This document shows positions 28,072 to 35,997 of a stretch of 64,000 nt of DNA, one piece after another. The translations under genes and the position numbers were made by a program. The stretch is from Streptomyces akebiae (lineage in GTDB: Bacteria > Actinomycetota > Actinomycetes > Streptomycetales > Streptomycetaceae), in the NCBI RefSeq assembly GCF_019599145.1, contig NZ_CP080647.1, forward strand, positions 7,874,001 to 7,938,000, written 5' to 3'. The stretch's first letter is position 1; each line of letters begins with the position of its first letter. The notes under the pieces are model-generated. The model was not told the origin of the DNA. It did not search any database and saw only the letters and a program-made list of their open reading frames with translations.

Positions 28072-29549
28072 CGCGTGCCTCCGTTCTTCTCGTCATCGCG
28101 CGGCTCCGCGCCCAGCTCGTCGTATCTGCGCAGGGCCCGGTCGATCAGGGCCTCGGCCGCGCCCGTGTACCGGGCGGGGTCGAGCAGTTCCGACAGCCGG
28201 TCGGGGGAGAACCGGGCGGACAGTTCCGGGTCGGCGGCCAGCACCGCGCTCAGGGGGCGGCCGGTGTCGGCGGCCTCGGCCGAGGCGGCGGTCAGGAGCT
28301 TCTTCGCGCGGACCTTGCCGAGCACCGGGGCCAGCGCCACGTTCAGGCGTTCGGTGACGATGGCGCCGCCGGTCAGGTCGAGGTTGGCCCGCATGCGCTC
28401 GGGGTGGACGATCACCCCTTCCGCGAGCTCGACGGCGGTGTGCGCGGCCCCGCCCGTCAGCCGCAGCGCCTCCCGCAGCGGCTGCCACTCGGCGTGCCAC
28501 GCACCGGCGGGCCGCTCGTCCTCGGCGAGCAGACACTGCGCCAGCACGAGGGCGTGCGCGGGGACCTGCCGGGCGGCCGACACGATCAGCGTGGCCAGCG
28601 CGGGGTTCCGCTTCTGCGGCATGGCCGAGGAGGCGCCGCGCCCGGCCCCCGCCGGCTCGGACAGCTCACCGATCTCCGTACGGGACAGCGTCTGCACGTC
28701 GAGCGCGAACTTCCCGAGCGCCCCGGTGACGAGCTGGAGCGCGGCCCCGAGTTCGGCGACGGGAGTACGGACGGTGTGCCAGGGGAGTGTGGGCTCGGCG
28801 AGGCCCAGCGCCTCGGCGAACGGCTTGAGCAGCTCCAGCCCGCCCTCGCCGGGGTCGCCGCTGCCCGTTCCGCCGTTCGTTGCGGCCGGGCCCCCGCGGT
28901 CCAGCACCGCGTACTCCCGATACGCGGCCAACGTCCCGCCCGCTCCTCCCAACTGCGCCGGAAGCCGCGCGGCCACCGCCCGCACCCGCACCGACGCGTC
29001 GGCGACGAGGTCCAGCCACCCCGCCGCCTTCAGCCCGAAGGTCGTCGGCACCGCGTGCTGGGCGAGGGTGCGGCCGGCGAGAACGGTGTGACGGTGGGTG
29101 TCGGCCAGCGAGGCGAGGGCGGCCATCACGCGGCGCAGGTCCGCCGCGATCAGATCGAGCACCCGACGGCCGATCAGCATCGCCGCCGAGTCCAGGATGT
29201 CCTGGCTGGTGGAGCCCCGGTGCACATACTCCGCGGCGACCGGATCCCTCGCGGCGACGACCTCGCCGAAGACGGTGACCAGGGCGACCACCGGGTTGGC
29301 GGCCGCCCGGGCGGCGTGGGCCAGCGCGACCAGGTCGAGCCGGTCCGCGCGGGCCGCCTCGGCGATGGTCTCCACGGCGGCGGCGGGCGTCAGCCCGACC
29401 GCGTGCTGGGCGCGGGCGAGGGCCACTTCGGCGTCCAGCATGGCCTGCAGCCACGCCTCGTCGGTCACCTCGGCCGCGACGGGTGTGCCCGCCCACGTGG
29501 GGGCGAGCAGGCCCGCGTCGGTGCCCGCGGACATCGCGTTCATGCTCAT
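28068..29549 (-). CDS. creD: CreD-like nitrosuccinate lyase (fumarase/aspartase superfamily)
   Basis: The 493-residue lyase has HRGSTSQDILDSAAMLI near residue 120 and the superfamily signature SSAMPQKRNP near residue 305, whose mobile loop carries the catalytic Ser. By overall sequence it falls with 3-carboxymuconate cycloisomerase-like proteins. Cremeomycin CreD, of the same superfamily, splits nitrosuccinate to fumarate and nitrous acid. The gene follows a CreE-type flavoenzyme with a 4-base overlap, the arrangement of the aspartate-nitrosuccinate pathway, so I assign nitrous acid release. The start at ATG 29547-29549 overlaps the creE stop. A true PcaB role is unlikely because no protocatechuate genes are present. 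Confidence 0.85.
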   Translation of the reverse strand: MSMNAMSAGTDAGLLAPTWAGTPVAAEVTDEAWLQAMLDAEVALARAQHAVGLTPAAAVETIAEAARADRLDLVALAHAARAAANPVVALVTVFGEVVAARDPVAAEYVHRGSTSQDILDSAAMLIGRRVLDLIAADLRRVMAALASLADTHRHTVLAGRTLAQHAVPTTFGLKAAGWLDLVADASVRVRAVAARLPAQLGGAGGTLAAYREYAVLDRGGPAATNGGTGSGDPGEGGLELLKPFAEALGLAEPTLPWHTVRTPVAELGAALQLVTGALGKFALDVQTLSRTEIGELSEPAGAGRGASSAMPQKRNPALATLIVSAARQVPAHALVLAQCLLAEDERPAGAWHAEWQPLREALRLTGGAAHTAVELAEGVIVHPERMRANLDLTGGAIVTERLNVALAPVLGKVRAKKLLTAASAEAADTGRPLSAVLAADPELSARFSPDRLSELLDPARYTGAAEALIDRALRRYDELGAEPRDDEKNGGTR

Positions 29550-31756
29550 CGACTCCTCGTGCCGGATGTCCGTCGTGGGGGTGGAACGACGGTGACCTCG
29601 TGGCTCCCGGACGCCGGCCCTGGCTCCGGCTCCGGCCCTGTTTCCGGTCTCGCCCCCGCCCCTGTCCCCGGCTCCGGCGCCAGTACCGGTCCCAGTCCCA
29701 ACGCCGCCCGTGCGATCGCGTCCGAGTCCTCCAGCGTCACCGAGCCGACGCCGGGCCTGATGCCGACCGCCGTCACCCAGCGCACCCCCTCCACCGGCAC
29801 CCCGAAGGCGAACCGGTTCGGATGCGGCCGGCCCGCGGCGTCCACCAGCCGTGGCGGACCGTCGGTGACCGCCAGCCCGCCGGGCTCGTGACCCGGCTCG
29901 CCCGGCAGCCGGTACGGGCCGCACGCGCCGGACACGAGCAGCCCGCGGAGCAGCGGGTCGGTGCTCCGCCGCAGGTCCACGGCGGGCAGCCGGGCCTCGA
30001 TCAGGGCGGCGACCCGCACCGGAGGGTCGTCCACCGACTCGGCGTCCACGAGGAAACCGGCCTCGCCGACGCCCTCCGCCACCTGGGCGCCGGGCGCCCA
30101 CGCCCGTACCCTCATCCCCGGCCCGAGCACCCGCACGACCTCCGCCTCGATCAACGCGATCAGCTGCTCGACACGGAAGGCGGGCGGGCCGATCGAGGTG
30201 AAGGCGTTCAACGGGGTGTACCAGCCGTCGAGTTCGGCGCGGTACGAGTCGCCGGAGACTCCGCCGTGGTCGACGACGAGCCGGATCTCGTTGCGCAGGT
30301 CCCGCAGGGCGTCCAGCGCCGCCTTCAACGGGCCGTGCACATTGCCGCGGCGGGCCTCGGCGACGTCCCGGCGCAGATACGTCAGCAGCCAGCTCCGGAA
30401 GTCGGCGCGGCCGGTGAACCTCCGCTCGCCGTAGGGGTGTTCGATCCGCGTCCAGTCCCATCGCTCGCCGGGCGGGACCGCGTGACGGTCGAGCAGGGCC
30501 GCCTCGCCCCGTCCGTCCGCGTCCGCGCGGCACGACCGTACGAACTCCTCGGCCTCCTCCGGCCCTCGGGCGGCGCGGATCCACGCCTCGTGGTAGACGG
30601 TCCGTACCTCGCGGTCGACGAGCGGCCAGAGGTCCTGGCGGAAGCCCAGGGGGCGTCCGTCGGCCACCCGGCGCCGCAGCCCCGCGATGACGTCCGGGGT
30701 CAGGAAACGCGGCTCGTGGCGCCCGAGCGCGCCCTTCTCGTTCTCGCCCCGGGCGTGGTACGGGACGCCACGCCGCGAACCGGCGTACAGCACGGGCTCG
30801 TTGCCGCTCGGGAGGTACACGAGACCGGACTCGCCCTCCTTGAACGTGCCGCCGCGGCCCTCGGTGAGCAGGGCCACGCAGTCGAAGAAGTTCAGGCCCA
30901 GTCCCCGCAGGGCGACCGGGGTGCCCGGCGCGATCCCGCTCAGGTCGGCGTCGGCCGGGTTGGCCGGGGCCACGTAGGCGAGGCCGTGGCGGTCGGCGAA
31001 GGAGCGCAGCGCGCGCTCCTGCGGCGACGGCGTCAGATCGCCGTGGCCCAGGGCCAGCACCACCGCGTCCAGCCCCGACAGCCGGTCGCCGTTCGCCAGC
31101 GTCACCCGCTGCGGCCGACCCGCGGCCGCCTCGCTCCGCCGGTCTGCCACCTCCTCGCCCCGCCGGCCCGCGGTGTCCTCGTTCCGCACGGTCGCGGGGT
31201 CGTCGGTCAGCGCGGTCGCGGGGTCGTCGGTGAGCGCGACCGCCGTCGTCCGGTGGGTGCGGACCGTCACATGGGCGGGGGCCGTGCGTAACAGGTGCCG
31301 GAAGACCCATTCCAGGTAGTGGCCGTGGAACGCGCGGGTCGGATAGGTGTCGGGGCCGAGCCGCCGGGCCTCCTCCACGACCCGCGCGGGCAGCGTCTGT
31401 ACGACGTCCCGGCCGACCGCCTGACCGTAGTCGTGCTCGCAGTCCCGACCGACGGCCCGGTCGCGGATCGCGCACGCCCAGGCGTACAGGCTCGGTCCCG
31501 GCACCGAAGGTCCCGCGCAGTCCACGCTGTCGTCGGTGAACAGGGTCACCTGGGAGGCGACCGTGTTCATCAGCAGCTCGCCCGGCTGGTCCGTGCGCCA
31601 GACCGCGCCCGCGCCCGGCGGGTACGGATCGACGAGGTGGACCTCGACCGGCCGCCCGACCCCGCCCGCGTTGGCGCAGATCCGCTCCAGCACGGAGAGC
31701 CCGCGCGGACCGGCGCCGATCACACAGACGGCGAGCGCGTCCTCGGCACGGGTCAT
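29546..31756 (-). CDS. creE: CreE-like flavin N-monooxygenase (aspartate to nitrosuccinate)
   Basis: The 736-residue FAD/NAD(P)-binding protein has the N-terminal dinucleotide motif VIGAGPRGLSVLERI (about residues 12-26), LVDPYPPGAGAVWRTDQP and the large C-terminal region typical of this family. CreE of cremeomycin synthesis oxidises the amino group of aspartate to a nitro group in three steps, giving nitrosuccinate for CreD. The pairing with the CreD-like gene is the main functional evidence. The ATG (31754-31756) overlaps the SDR stop. Leu156 uses the rare TTA codon (31289-31291). A 24-base tandem duplication at 31190-31237 adds a repeated ALTDDPAT segment. Confidence 0.87.
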   Translation of the reverse strand: MTRAEDALAVCVIGAGPRGLSVLERICANAGGVGRPVEVHLVDPYPPGAGAVWRTDQPGELLMNTVASQVTLFTDDSVDCAGPSVPGPSLYAWACAIRDRAVGRDCEHDYGQAVGRDVVQTLPARVVEEARRLGPDTYPTRAFHGHYLEWVFRHLLRTAPAHVTVRTHRTTAVALTDDPATALTDDPATVRNEDTAGRRGEEVADRRSEAAAGRPQRVTLANGDRLSGLDAVVLALGHGDLTPSPQERALRSFADRHGLAYVAPANPADADLSGIAPGTPVALRGLGLNFFDCVALLTEGRGGTFKEGESGLVYLPSGNEPVLYAGSRRGVPYHARGENEKGALGRHEPRFLTPDVIAGLRRRVADGRPLGFRQDLWPLVDREVRTVYHEAWIRAARGPEEAEEFVRSCRADADGRGEAALLDRHAVPPGERWDWTRIEHPYGERRFTGRADFRSWLLTYLRRDVAEARRGNVHGPLKAALDALRDLRNEIRLVVDHGGVSGDSYRAELDGWYTPLNAFTSIGPPAFRVEQLIALIEAEVVRVLGPGMRVRAWAPGAQVAEGVGEAGFLVDAESVDDPPVRVAALIEARLPAVDLRRSTDPLLRGLLVSGACGPYRLPGEPGHEPGGLAVTDGPPRLVDAAGRPHPNRFAFGVPVEGVRWVTAVGIRPGVGSVTLEDSDAIARAALGLGPVLAPEPGTGAGARPETGPEPEPGPASGSHEVTVVPPPRRTSGTRSR
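31190..31237 (-). repeat. 24-base tandem duplication inside the creE-like gene
   Basis: Two adjacent 24-base units differ at one base and keep the reading frame. They add an ALTDDPAT repeat in a variable linker of the flavoenzyme. Confidence 0.75.
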
Positions 31757-32673
31757 TCCTGGCCCAGCCCGTCACGCCAGCTCGGTCTGGCCGGCTTCCA
31801 GCCCAGGACCGTACGGGCCCTGTCGTTGGCGGCGCCGTGCGCGGAGGTGAGCTGGTGGGTCATGAACCAGCCGAGGAGCCGGGGCGCGAGGTCCGCCGGG
31901 ACCGTGCGCGGGGAGGGAGCGGCGAGCATCCGGGCCAGGTGCGGCAGCCACTGCGCGGCGGGGGCCGGATCGTCGTCCGTCACATGGAACACCCCGGTGG
32001 CGTCGGACTCGACGGCCGTCACGGCTGCCCCCACCGCGTCCTCGACGTGCAGGAACGACATGATCCCGGCCCCGCCGCCCGGCAGCGGCAGCCGGCCGGC
32101 CTGTACGGATCGCGCGGTGGCGCCGGTACGGGCGTACGCCGTGCGGGGGCCGTACAGCGTGCCGTAGCGCAGCACCACGCCCTCCAGGGCGCCGGCCGTC
32201 ACCTGCCGTTCCAACTCGGCGACGGCCCGAACGGTCGAGGCCCAGCCGGGGTCGGGGGCGTCGACGTACAGGGGCGCGTCCTCGTCCAGGACCGGGCCGC
32301 CGGCCGGGGCGGCGGCGAAGGCGATGGACTGGGCGACCAGTCGGCGCGTGCCGGCCGCGCGAGCCGCCTCGATCAGGTGGGCGGTGCCCTCGACGCGCAG
32401 GCGTGCCGTGCGGGCGAAGGCCTCCGGCGGGTCGTCCCGCAGCAGCCGCAGGGCGGACATCTGATGGACGACGACCTCGGGCCGGGCGGCCGACACCGCC
32501 GACAGCACGGCCTCGCGGTCCAGGGCGTCGGCGACCACCACCTCGTCCGCCTCCGGGGCCCGGCCCCGTGACCCCTGCCGTACCAATGCGCTCACCCGAT
32601 GGCCTCGCGCCCGCAAGGCGCCCACCAGCGGATGTCCGACCACGCCGGTGGCCCCGGCGACGAGTACGCGCAT
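31753..32673 (-). CDS. Atypical extended SDR (NAD-dependent epimerase-like)
   Basis: The 306-residue Rossmann protein begins MRVLVAGATGVVGHPLVGAL (cofactor glycine motif) and has the extended-SDR block VVLRYGTLYGPR near residues 165-176. The usual YxxxK catalytic pair is absent: the corresponding region, around residues 144-153, reads WASTVRAVAE. The enzyme can bind NAD(P)H but probably does not do standard carbonyl chemistry. In the avenalumic acid pathway one enzyme (AvaA6, as I recall) replaces the diazo group by hydride; this SDR is one candidate for that step. The start ATG 32671-32673 is 3 bases after the preceding gene, and the stop overlaps creE. Confidence 0.75.
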   Translation of the reverse strand: MRVLVAGATGVVGHPLVGALRARGHRVSALVRQGSRGRAPEADEVVVADALDREAVLSAVSAARPEVVVHQMSALRLLRDDPPEAFARTARLRVEGTAHLIEAARAAGTRRLVAQSIAFAAAPAGGPVLDEDAPLYVDAPDPGWASTVRAVAELERQVTAGALEGVVLRYGTLYGPRTAYARTGATARSVQAGRLPLPGGGAGIMSFLHVEDAVGAAVTAVESDATGVFHVTDDDPAPAAQWLPHLARMLAAPSPRTVPADLAPRLLGWFMTHQLTSAHGAANDRARTVLGWKPARPSWRDGLGQE

Positions 32674-32676
32674 GGC

Positions 32677-33282
32677 TCAGCCCTCCGAACCGGGGACGAC
32701 AGCGGTGGGTGCGGTGGGTGCGGTGGGTGCGGTGGGTGTGGTGGCCGCGGTGGTCGGGGCGACCCGGATGAGCAGGCGGCACGCCTGGGCGCCGTTCCGC
32801 AGACACGACTCGGCCCTGTTCTCCGTGAGGGTCACGCCGAGACCCTCGGACCAGCCGGCGTGGACGGCGGTGCACGGGCAGCGGTAGCCCTCCAGCGAAC
32901 CGGCCATCCGGACCATGGTGATCGCGAAGTTGCGCTTGAGGGTGAGGACGATCAGGTCCTCGTCCTCGACCTCGGTGGCGGCGTTGCGCAGCTCCGGCGG
33001 GAACATCCGGTCGCCGCAGTCGTCGTAACGGCGGCGCAGCTCCTCCAGGTCCTTGCGGCCGTCGCCGGTGTCGGGGAGGGGGCCGTGCAGCCGGGCGACC
33101 CGCTGCCCGACGTGCAGGGCGACCTTCCCCATAGCCTCCGCGTTGATCTCGTTCGCGACCTCCTGCCCGAACCGCGCGGCCACCCCCTGGTACCAGTTGG
33201 CGTCGTGCTGCCACCACAGCCGGTACGCCTCACCGGCCCGGGCGCGGTGGTTGACGCCCTCGGCGTCGGTGTGCGTGCTCAT
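32677..33282 (-). CDS. DUF6125-like protein of unknown function
   Basis: The 201-residue predicted soluble protein starts with a helical region, AYRLWWQHDANWYQGVAARFG then EINAEAM, resembling the DUF6125/ATC-hydrolase-like family, whose members share a W-x-HD-x-x-W-[FY]-Q-x-V pattern. The second half contains YRCPCTAVHAGWSEG and ESCLRNGAQACR: four Cys and one His that could hold a metal or cluster, although this is a guess. The C-terminus is a TPTAPTAPTAPTA repeat from 9-base units. It is translationally coupled with the ligase before it (ATGA at 33279-33282). A role in the diazotisation or polyketide steps is implied only by position. Confidence 0.6.
   Translation of the reverse strand: MSTHTDAEGVNHRARAGEAYRLWWQHDANWYQGVAARFGQEVANEINAEAMGKVALHVGQRVARLHGPLPDTGDGRKDLEELRRRYDDCGDRMFPPELRNAATEVEDEDLIVLTLKRNFAITMVRMAGSLEGYRCPCTAVHAGWSEGLGVTLTENRAESCLRNGAQACRLLIRVAPTTAATTPTAPTAPTAPTAVVPGSEG
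32704..32745 (-). repeat. 9-base tandem repeats in the DUF6125-like gene tail
   Basis: GGTGGGTGC-type units are repeated about four times and encode a Thr-Ala-Pro tail. This is simple low-complexity sequence. Confidence 0.7.
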
Positions 33283-35111
33283 ACGTGCTGCTCCTCGGCG
33301 GCGACCACGTCAGCCGTGTGGGCGGCGAACCGGTCGCGCATCACTCGTTTGAGAACCTTGCCGGTGGCGCCCTTGGCCACGTCATCGGGCCTCATCCGCA
33401 GGGCCCGGGTCACCGGCGGGAACCCGGCGGCCGTCAGCACCGCGTTGACCCGCCCGGTCCACTCCTCGTCGACGCCCGTCACGGGTCGCGGCTCGTCGTC
33501 CCGCGGCCCGCTCCGCCGCTCGTCGGCTCCCGCTCCGCTCCGCTCCTCGTCGGCTGCGCTCCCGTCGGCGAGTTGGAGCAGCGCGTACGCCTCCGCCACG
33601 CCGTCGCCGTCCCAGTCCGCGCGCACGCCGTCGGGGGCGACCCCGACCACCGTGCAGTCGCCGAGCTCCGGCAGCGCGGCCAGGAGCAGTTCCTCGGTGC
33701 GGGTGCTGAAGACGATCCCCGCCGGGGTGCGGATGGCGTCCGGGGCCCGGTCGAGGTGGTAGAAGTTGCCCTCCTCGTCCCGGTGGGCGAGGTCCCCGGT
33801 GAGCCAGTAGCCGCCGAGCCTCATCCGGTTCCAGGTCAGCGAGTCGTTCCAGTAACCGGGCGTCAGCGTGGGGGACTTGAGGCCCAGGCGGCCGATCCGT
33901 CCGGGCGGCAGCGGGGTGCCGTCCTCGGCGAGCACGGCGGCCTCGGCGAAGCTGATCGGCTTGCCGACGCAGCGGGAGTAGGCGGAGGTGTCCTTGGTGT
34001 GCCGGTTGTGGAAGACCGAGTAGCCGGCCTCCGACGAACCGAGCCCGTCCACGAAGACCGAGCCCTCGACGCGGACGCGGCTCAGGTCGCGCCGGATCTC
34101 GACCCGGGTCCCGTGCTGGACGAGCGCCCGGATGTGCGCCTCGTGCGCCGCGTCCCCGGTGTTGAACCACACCTGCACGCTGGACAGATCACGCGCCGTC
34201 AGATCCTCCGCCGCCATCTCGCCGAAGGTCCCGGCGAAGGCCAGCACGGTCGTCGGCCGGAACTCCTCGACGGCGTCCAGCACGTCCGTGCCGCGCTGGC
34301 TGGAGAGCAGCTTGATGTCCGTGCGCAGCAGCAGGCAGTACAGCAGCGTCGCCACCATCGCGTTGTGCGCGCCCGGCAGTCCCACCAGCGTGCGCTCCAT
34401 GTCGGCGCCGGTGGAGAACCGCAGCCGGTGCACCTGGGCGTACATCAGCGTCCGATGGGTGTGCGGCACCCCCTTCGGCAGGCCGGTCGTGCCGGAGGAG
34501 TGGGAGATGAGCACCGGGTCGGTGGGGTCGTGCCGGTAGGGGTACGACGCCGGAAGCGACGCGCGGTGCTCCGGGCGGACGTCGGCGGCGGTCAGGCGGA
34601 AGCCGAGCCCGAGGCCGTCACCCCCCGAGTCCCCCGAGCCCTCCGCGCTCCCCGAGCCTCCCGCGCCCTCTGCCCCTCCCGCATCCCCGGCCAGTACCTC
34701 GCGGTGTGCCGCGTCCGTGAAGGCGCCCACCGCGCCCTGGCGGCGGACGTACTCCCGGGCGATCTCCGGCGCGAGGTTGCCGTTGACGAACGACGGCACG
34801 GCTCCGATCGACGTCAGCGCGAGGAAGTTCACCGCGAACTCGGCGGCGGAGAAGGAGTGGATGGCCACCGGGTCGCGGGGCCGCACACCGTGGGCCGCGT
34901 ACCAGCCCGCGTAGGTCTCAACCGCCTCGTACAACTGTCCGAGCGTCAGCACCTCGGGTCGGCTGCCGTCCGGTGCGCGCCAGGTGCCGTCGGTGTGCAA
35001 CACCGGTTCGTCGAGCGGGCGTTCGTACGCGCGCAGTCGCTGCAGGACGTTGCCGGCGCCGAGTTCCGTGTCGGAGCAGATCCGCGCCCGCTCCTGCCTA
35101 CTGATGAGCAT
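33279..35111 (-). CDS. AMP-ligase-family enzyme, candidate diazotase (CreM/AvaA7-type)
   Basis: The 610-residue adenylate-forming enzyme has the P-loop-like ISHSSGTTGLPKGVPHTHR, the YWLTGDLAHRDEEGNFYHLDR block and the C-terminal catalytic Lys region GATGKVLKRVM. Two acidic or Ser/Gly-rich linkers (around residues 148-166 and 530-560) make it longer than the other ligase in the operon. Some relatives (CreM in cremeomycin, AvaA7 in avenalumic acid) use ATP to couple nitrous acid to an aryl amine and form a diazo group. Since the other ligase suits acid loading, I assign this one as the likely diazotase; the roles could be swapped. The start ATG 35109-35111 overlaps the preceding gene. Confidence 0.7.
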   Translation of the reverse strand: MLISRQERARICSDTELGAGNVLQRLRAYERPLDEPVLHTDGTWRAPDGSRPEVLTLGQLYEAVETYAGWYAAHGVRPRDPVAIHSFSAAEFAVNFLALTSIGAVPSFVNGNLAPEIAREYVRRQGAVGAFTDAAHREVLAGDAGGAEGAGGSGSAEGSGDSGGDGLGLGFRLTAADVRPEHRASLPASYPYRHDPTDPVLISHSSGTTGLPKGVPHTHRTLMYAQVHRLRFSTGADMERTLVGLPGAHNAMVATLLYCLLLRTDIKLLSSQRGTDVLDAVEEFRPTTVLAFAGTFGEMAAEDLTARDLSSVQVWFNTGDAAHEAHIRALVQHGTRVEIRRDLSRVRVEGSVFVDGLGSSEAGYSVFHNRHTKDTSAYSRCVGKPISFAEAAVLAEDGTPLPPGRIGRLGLKSPTLTPGYWNDSLTWNRMRLGGYWLTGDLAHRDEEGNFYHLDRAPDAIRTPAGIVFSTRTEELLLAALPELGDCTVVGVAPDGVRADWDGDGVAEAYALLQLADGSAADEERSGAGADERRSGPRDDEPRPVTGVDEEWTGRVNAVLTAAGFPPVTRALRMRPDDVAKGATGKVLKRVMRDRFAAHTADVVAAEEQHV

Positions 35112-35997
35112 GGCTCTCCGTCTCGTCTCGTTCCCCGTCCCGGCGCAGCCGCCGGTGGGCGGCGGCCAGGTCGAACAGGCCTTGGATGCTGCCGCTGTGC
35201 GGAGCCGCGGCCGAGCGCTCCCCGGCGCAGGTCTCCGTCGAGCGGATGGTCAGGGGGGTGCCGGAACCGGGGTCCGCGCCGGCAGGGGGGCGGCCGAGCA
35301 GGACGGCCGCCGCCAGGGCGGCGGACGCGGGCAGGTCCGGGACCGCGCGGCCGTCGCCGGCGGCCAGCTCCCGGTGCACGGCGGCCCATCGCTCGCCGCC
35401 GCCCAGTTCCACGCCCACCACCAGGACCTGGTCCAGTTCCGGGTCCTCCAGGAGGAGGTCGGCCATGGCCAGCAGTTCGGTCACCGGATCGTCGAGGGTC
35501 GACAGGCTGAACATCTGCCCGGTGATCCCGAACTCCCGGCTGAGGTGCCCCAGCACGGAGTTGGCGGTGGCCTGCATGAAGAGCAGCGGGTTGTGGACCC
35601 GGCCCGAGACCACGCGCCGGCTCGCCAGATCGGCCGTGGTGGTGTCGCCCATCAGGCTCGCCAGCACGACGGCCGTGCGGGAGCCTCCCCCGCCGGGCCG
35701 CTCGGTCAGACACCGCGCGGCGACCTCGTACACCAGCGGGCTGAACGCCGACTCCACGAACCCGGGCAGGCGCGGCAGCGGGATGTCGCCGTCCCGTCCG
35801 GTGCCGTGGGTCGCGGTGGCGCCGGCCAGGACCGCGAGCGGCGCACGCGGCGTCATCTCGCCGGCCGACCCGGTCTCGTCACGGCTCGCCGACGCGGGTT
35901 CGCTTCCGCCGGCCGACGCGGGTTCGCTTGCGCCCGCCGACCGGGTTTGGTCCCCCCTCGCCGACGCGGCTTTCCTGTGACTGTCCGTCGTCGTCAC
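35098..35997 (-). CDS. Short beta-ketoacyl-synthase-like protein (chain-length-factor-type partner)
   Basis: The 299-residue protein resembles only part of a ketosynthase: AFSPLVYEVAARCL, VVLASLMGDTTTADLASRR, NSVLGHLSREFGITGQMFSL and GVELGGGERWAAVHREL. It lacks the catalytic Cys-His-His set, and its size fits the KS N-terminal-like proteins in aryl-polyene and similar type II systems. The likely job is to pair with the complete KS encoded just upstream. The first 45 residues are a low-complexity ASEPASAGG-type linker. The start is GTG 35995-35997, overlapping the KS stop (GTGA), with GGAG 5 bases upstream; the frame extends further but without need. Confidence 0.75.
   Translation of the reverse strand: MTTTDSHRKAASARGDQTRSAGASEPASAGGSEPASASRDETGSAGEMTPRAPLAVLAGATATHGTGRDGDIPLPRLPGFVESAFSPLVYEVAARCLTERPGGGGSRTAVVLASLMGDTTTADLASRRVVSGRVHNPLLFMQATANSVLGHLSREFGITGQMFSLSTLDDPVTELLAMADLLLEDPELDQVLVVGVELGGGERWAAVHRELAAGDGRAVPDLPASAALAAAVLLGRPPAGADPGSGTPLTIRSTETCAGERSAAAPHSGSIQGLFDLAAAHRRLRRDGERDETESHAHQ

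Noticed and set aside
28068..31775. A 1235-codon open frame on the minus strand covering the creE-like and creD-like genes
   Set aside because: Its first two thirds are Arg/Gly/Pro-rich shadow sequence of the creE-like frame; only the last 493 codons (from 29549) are a real protein.
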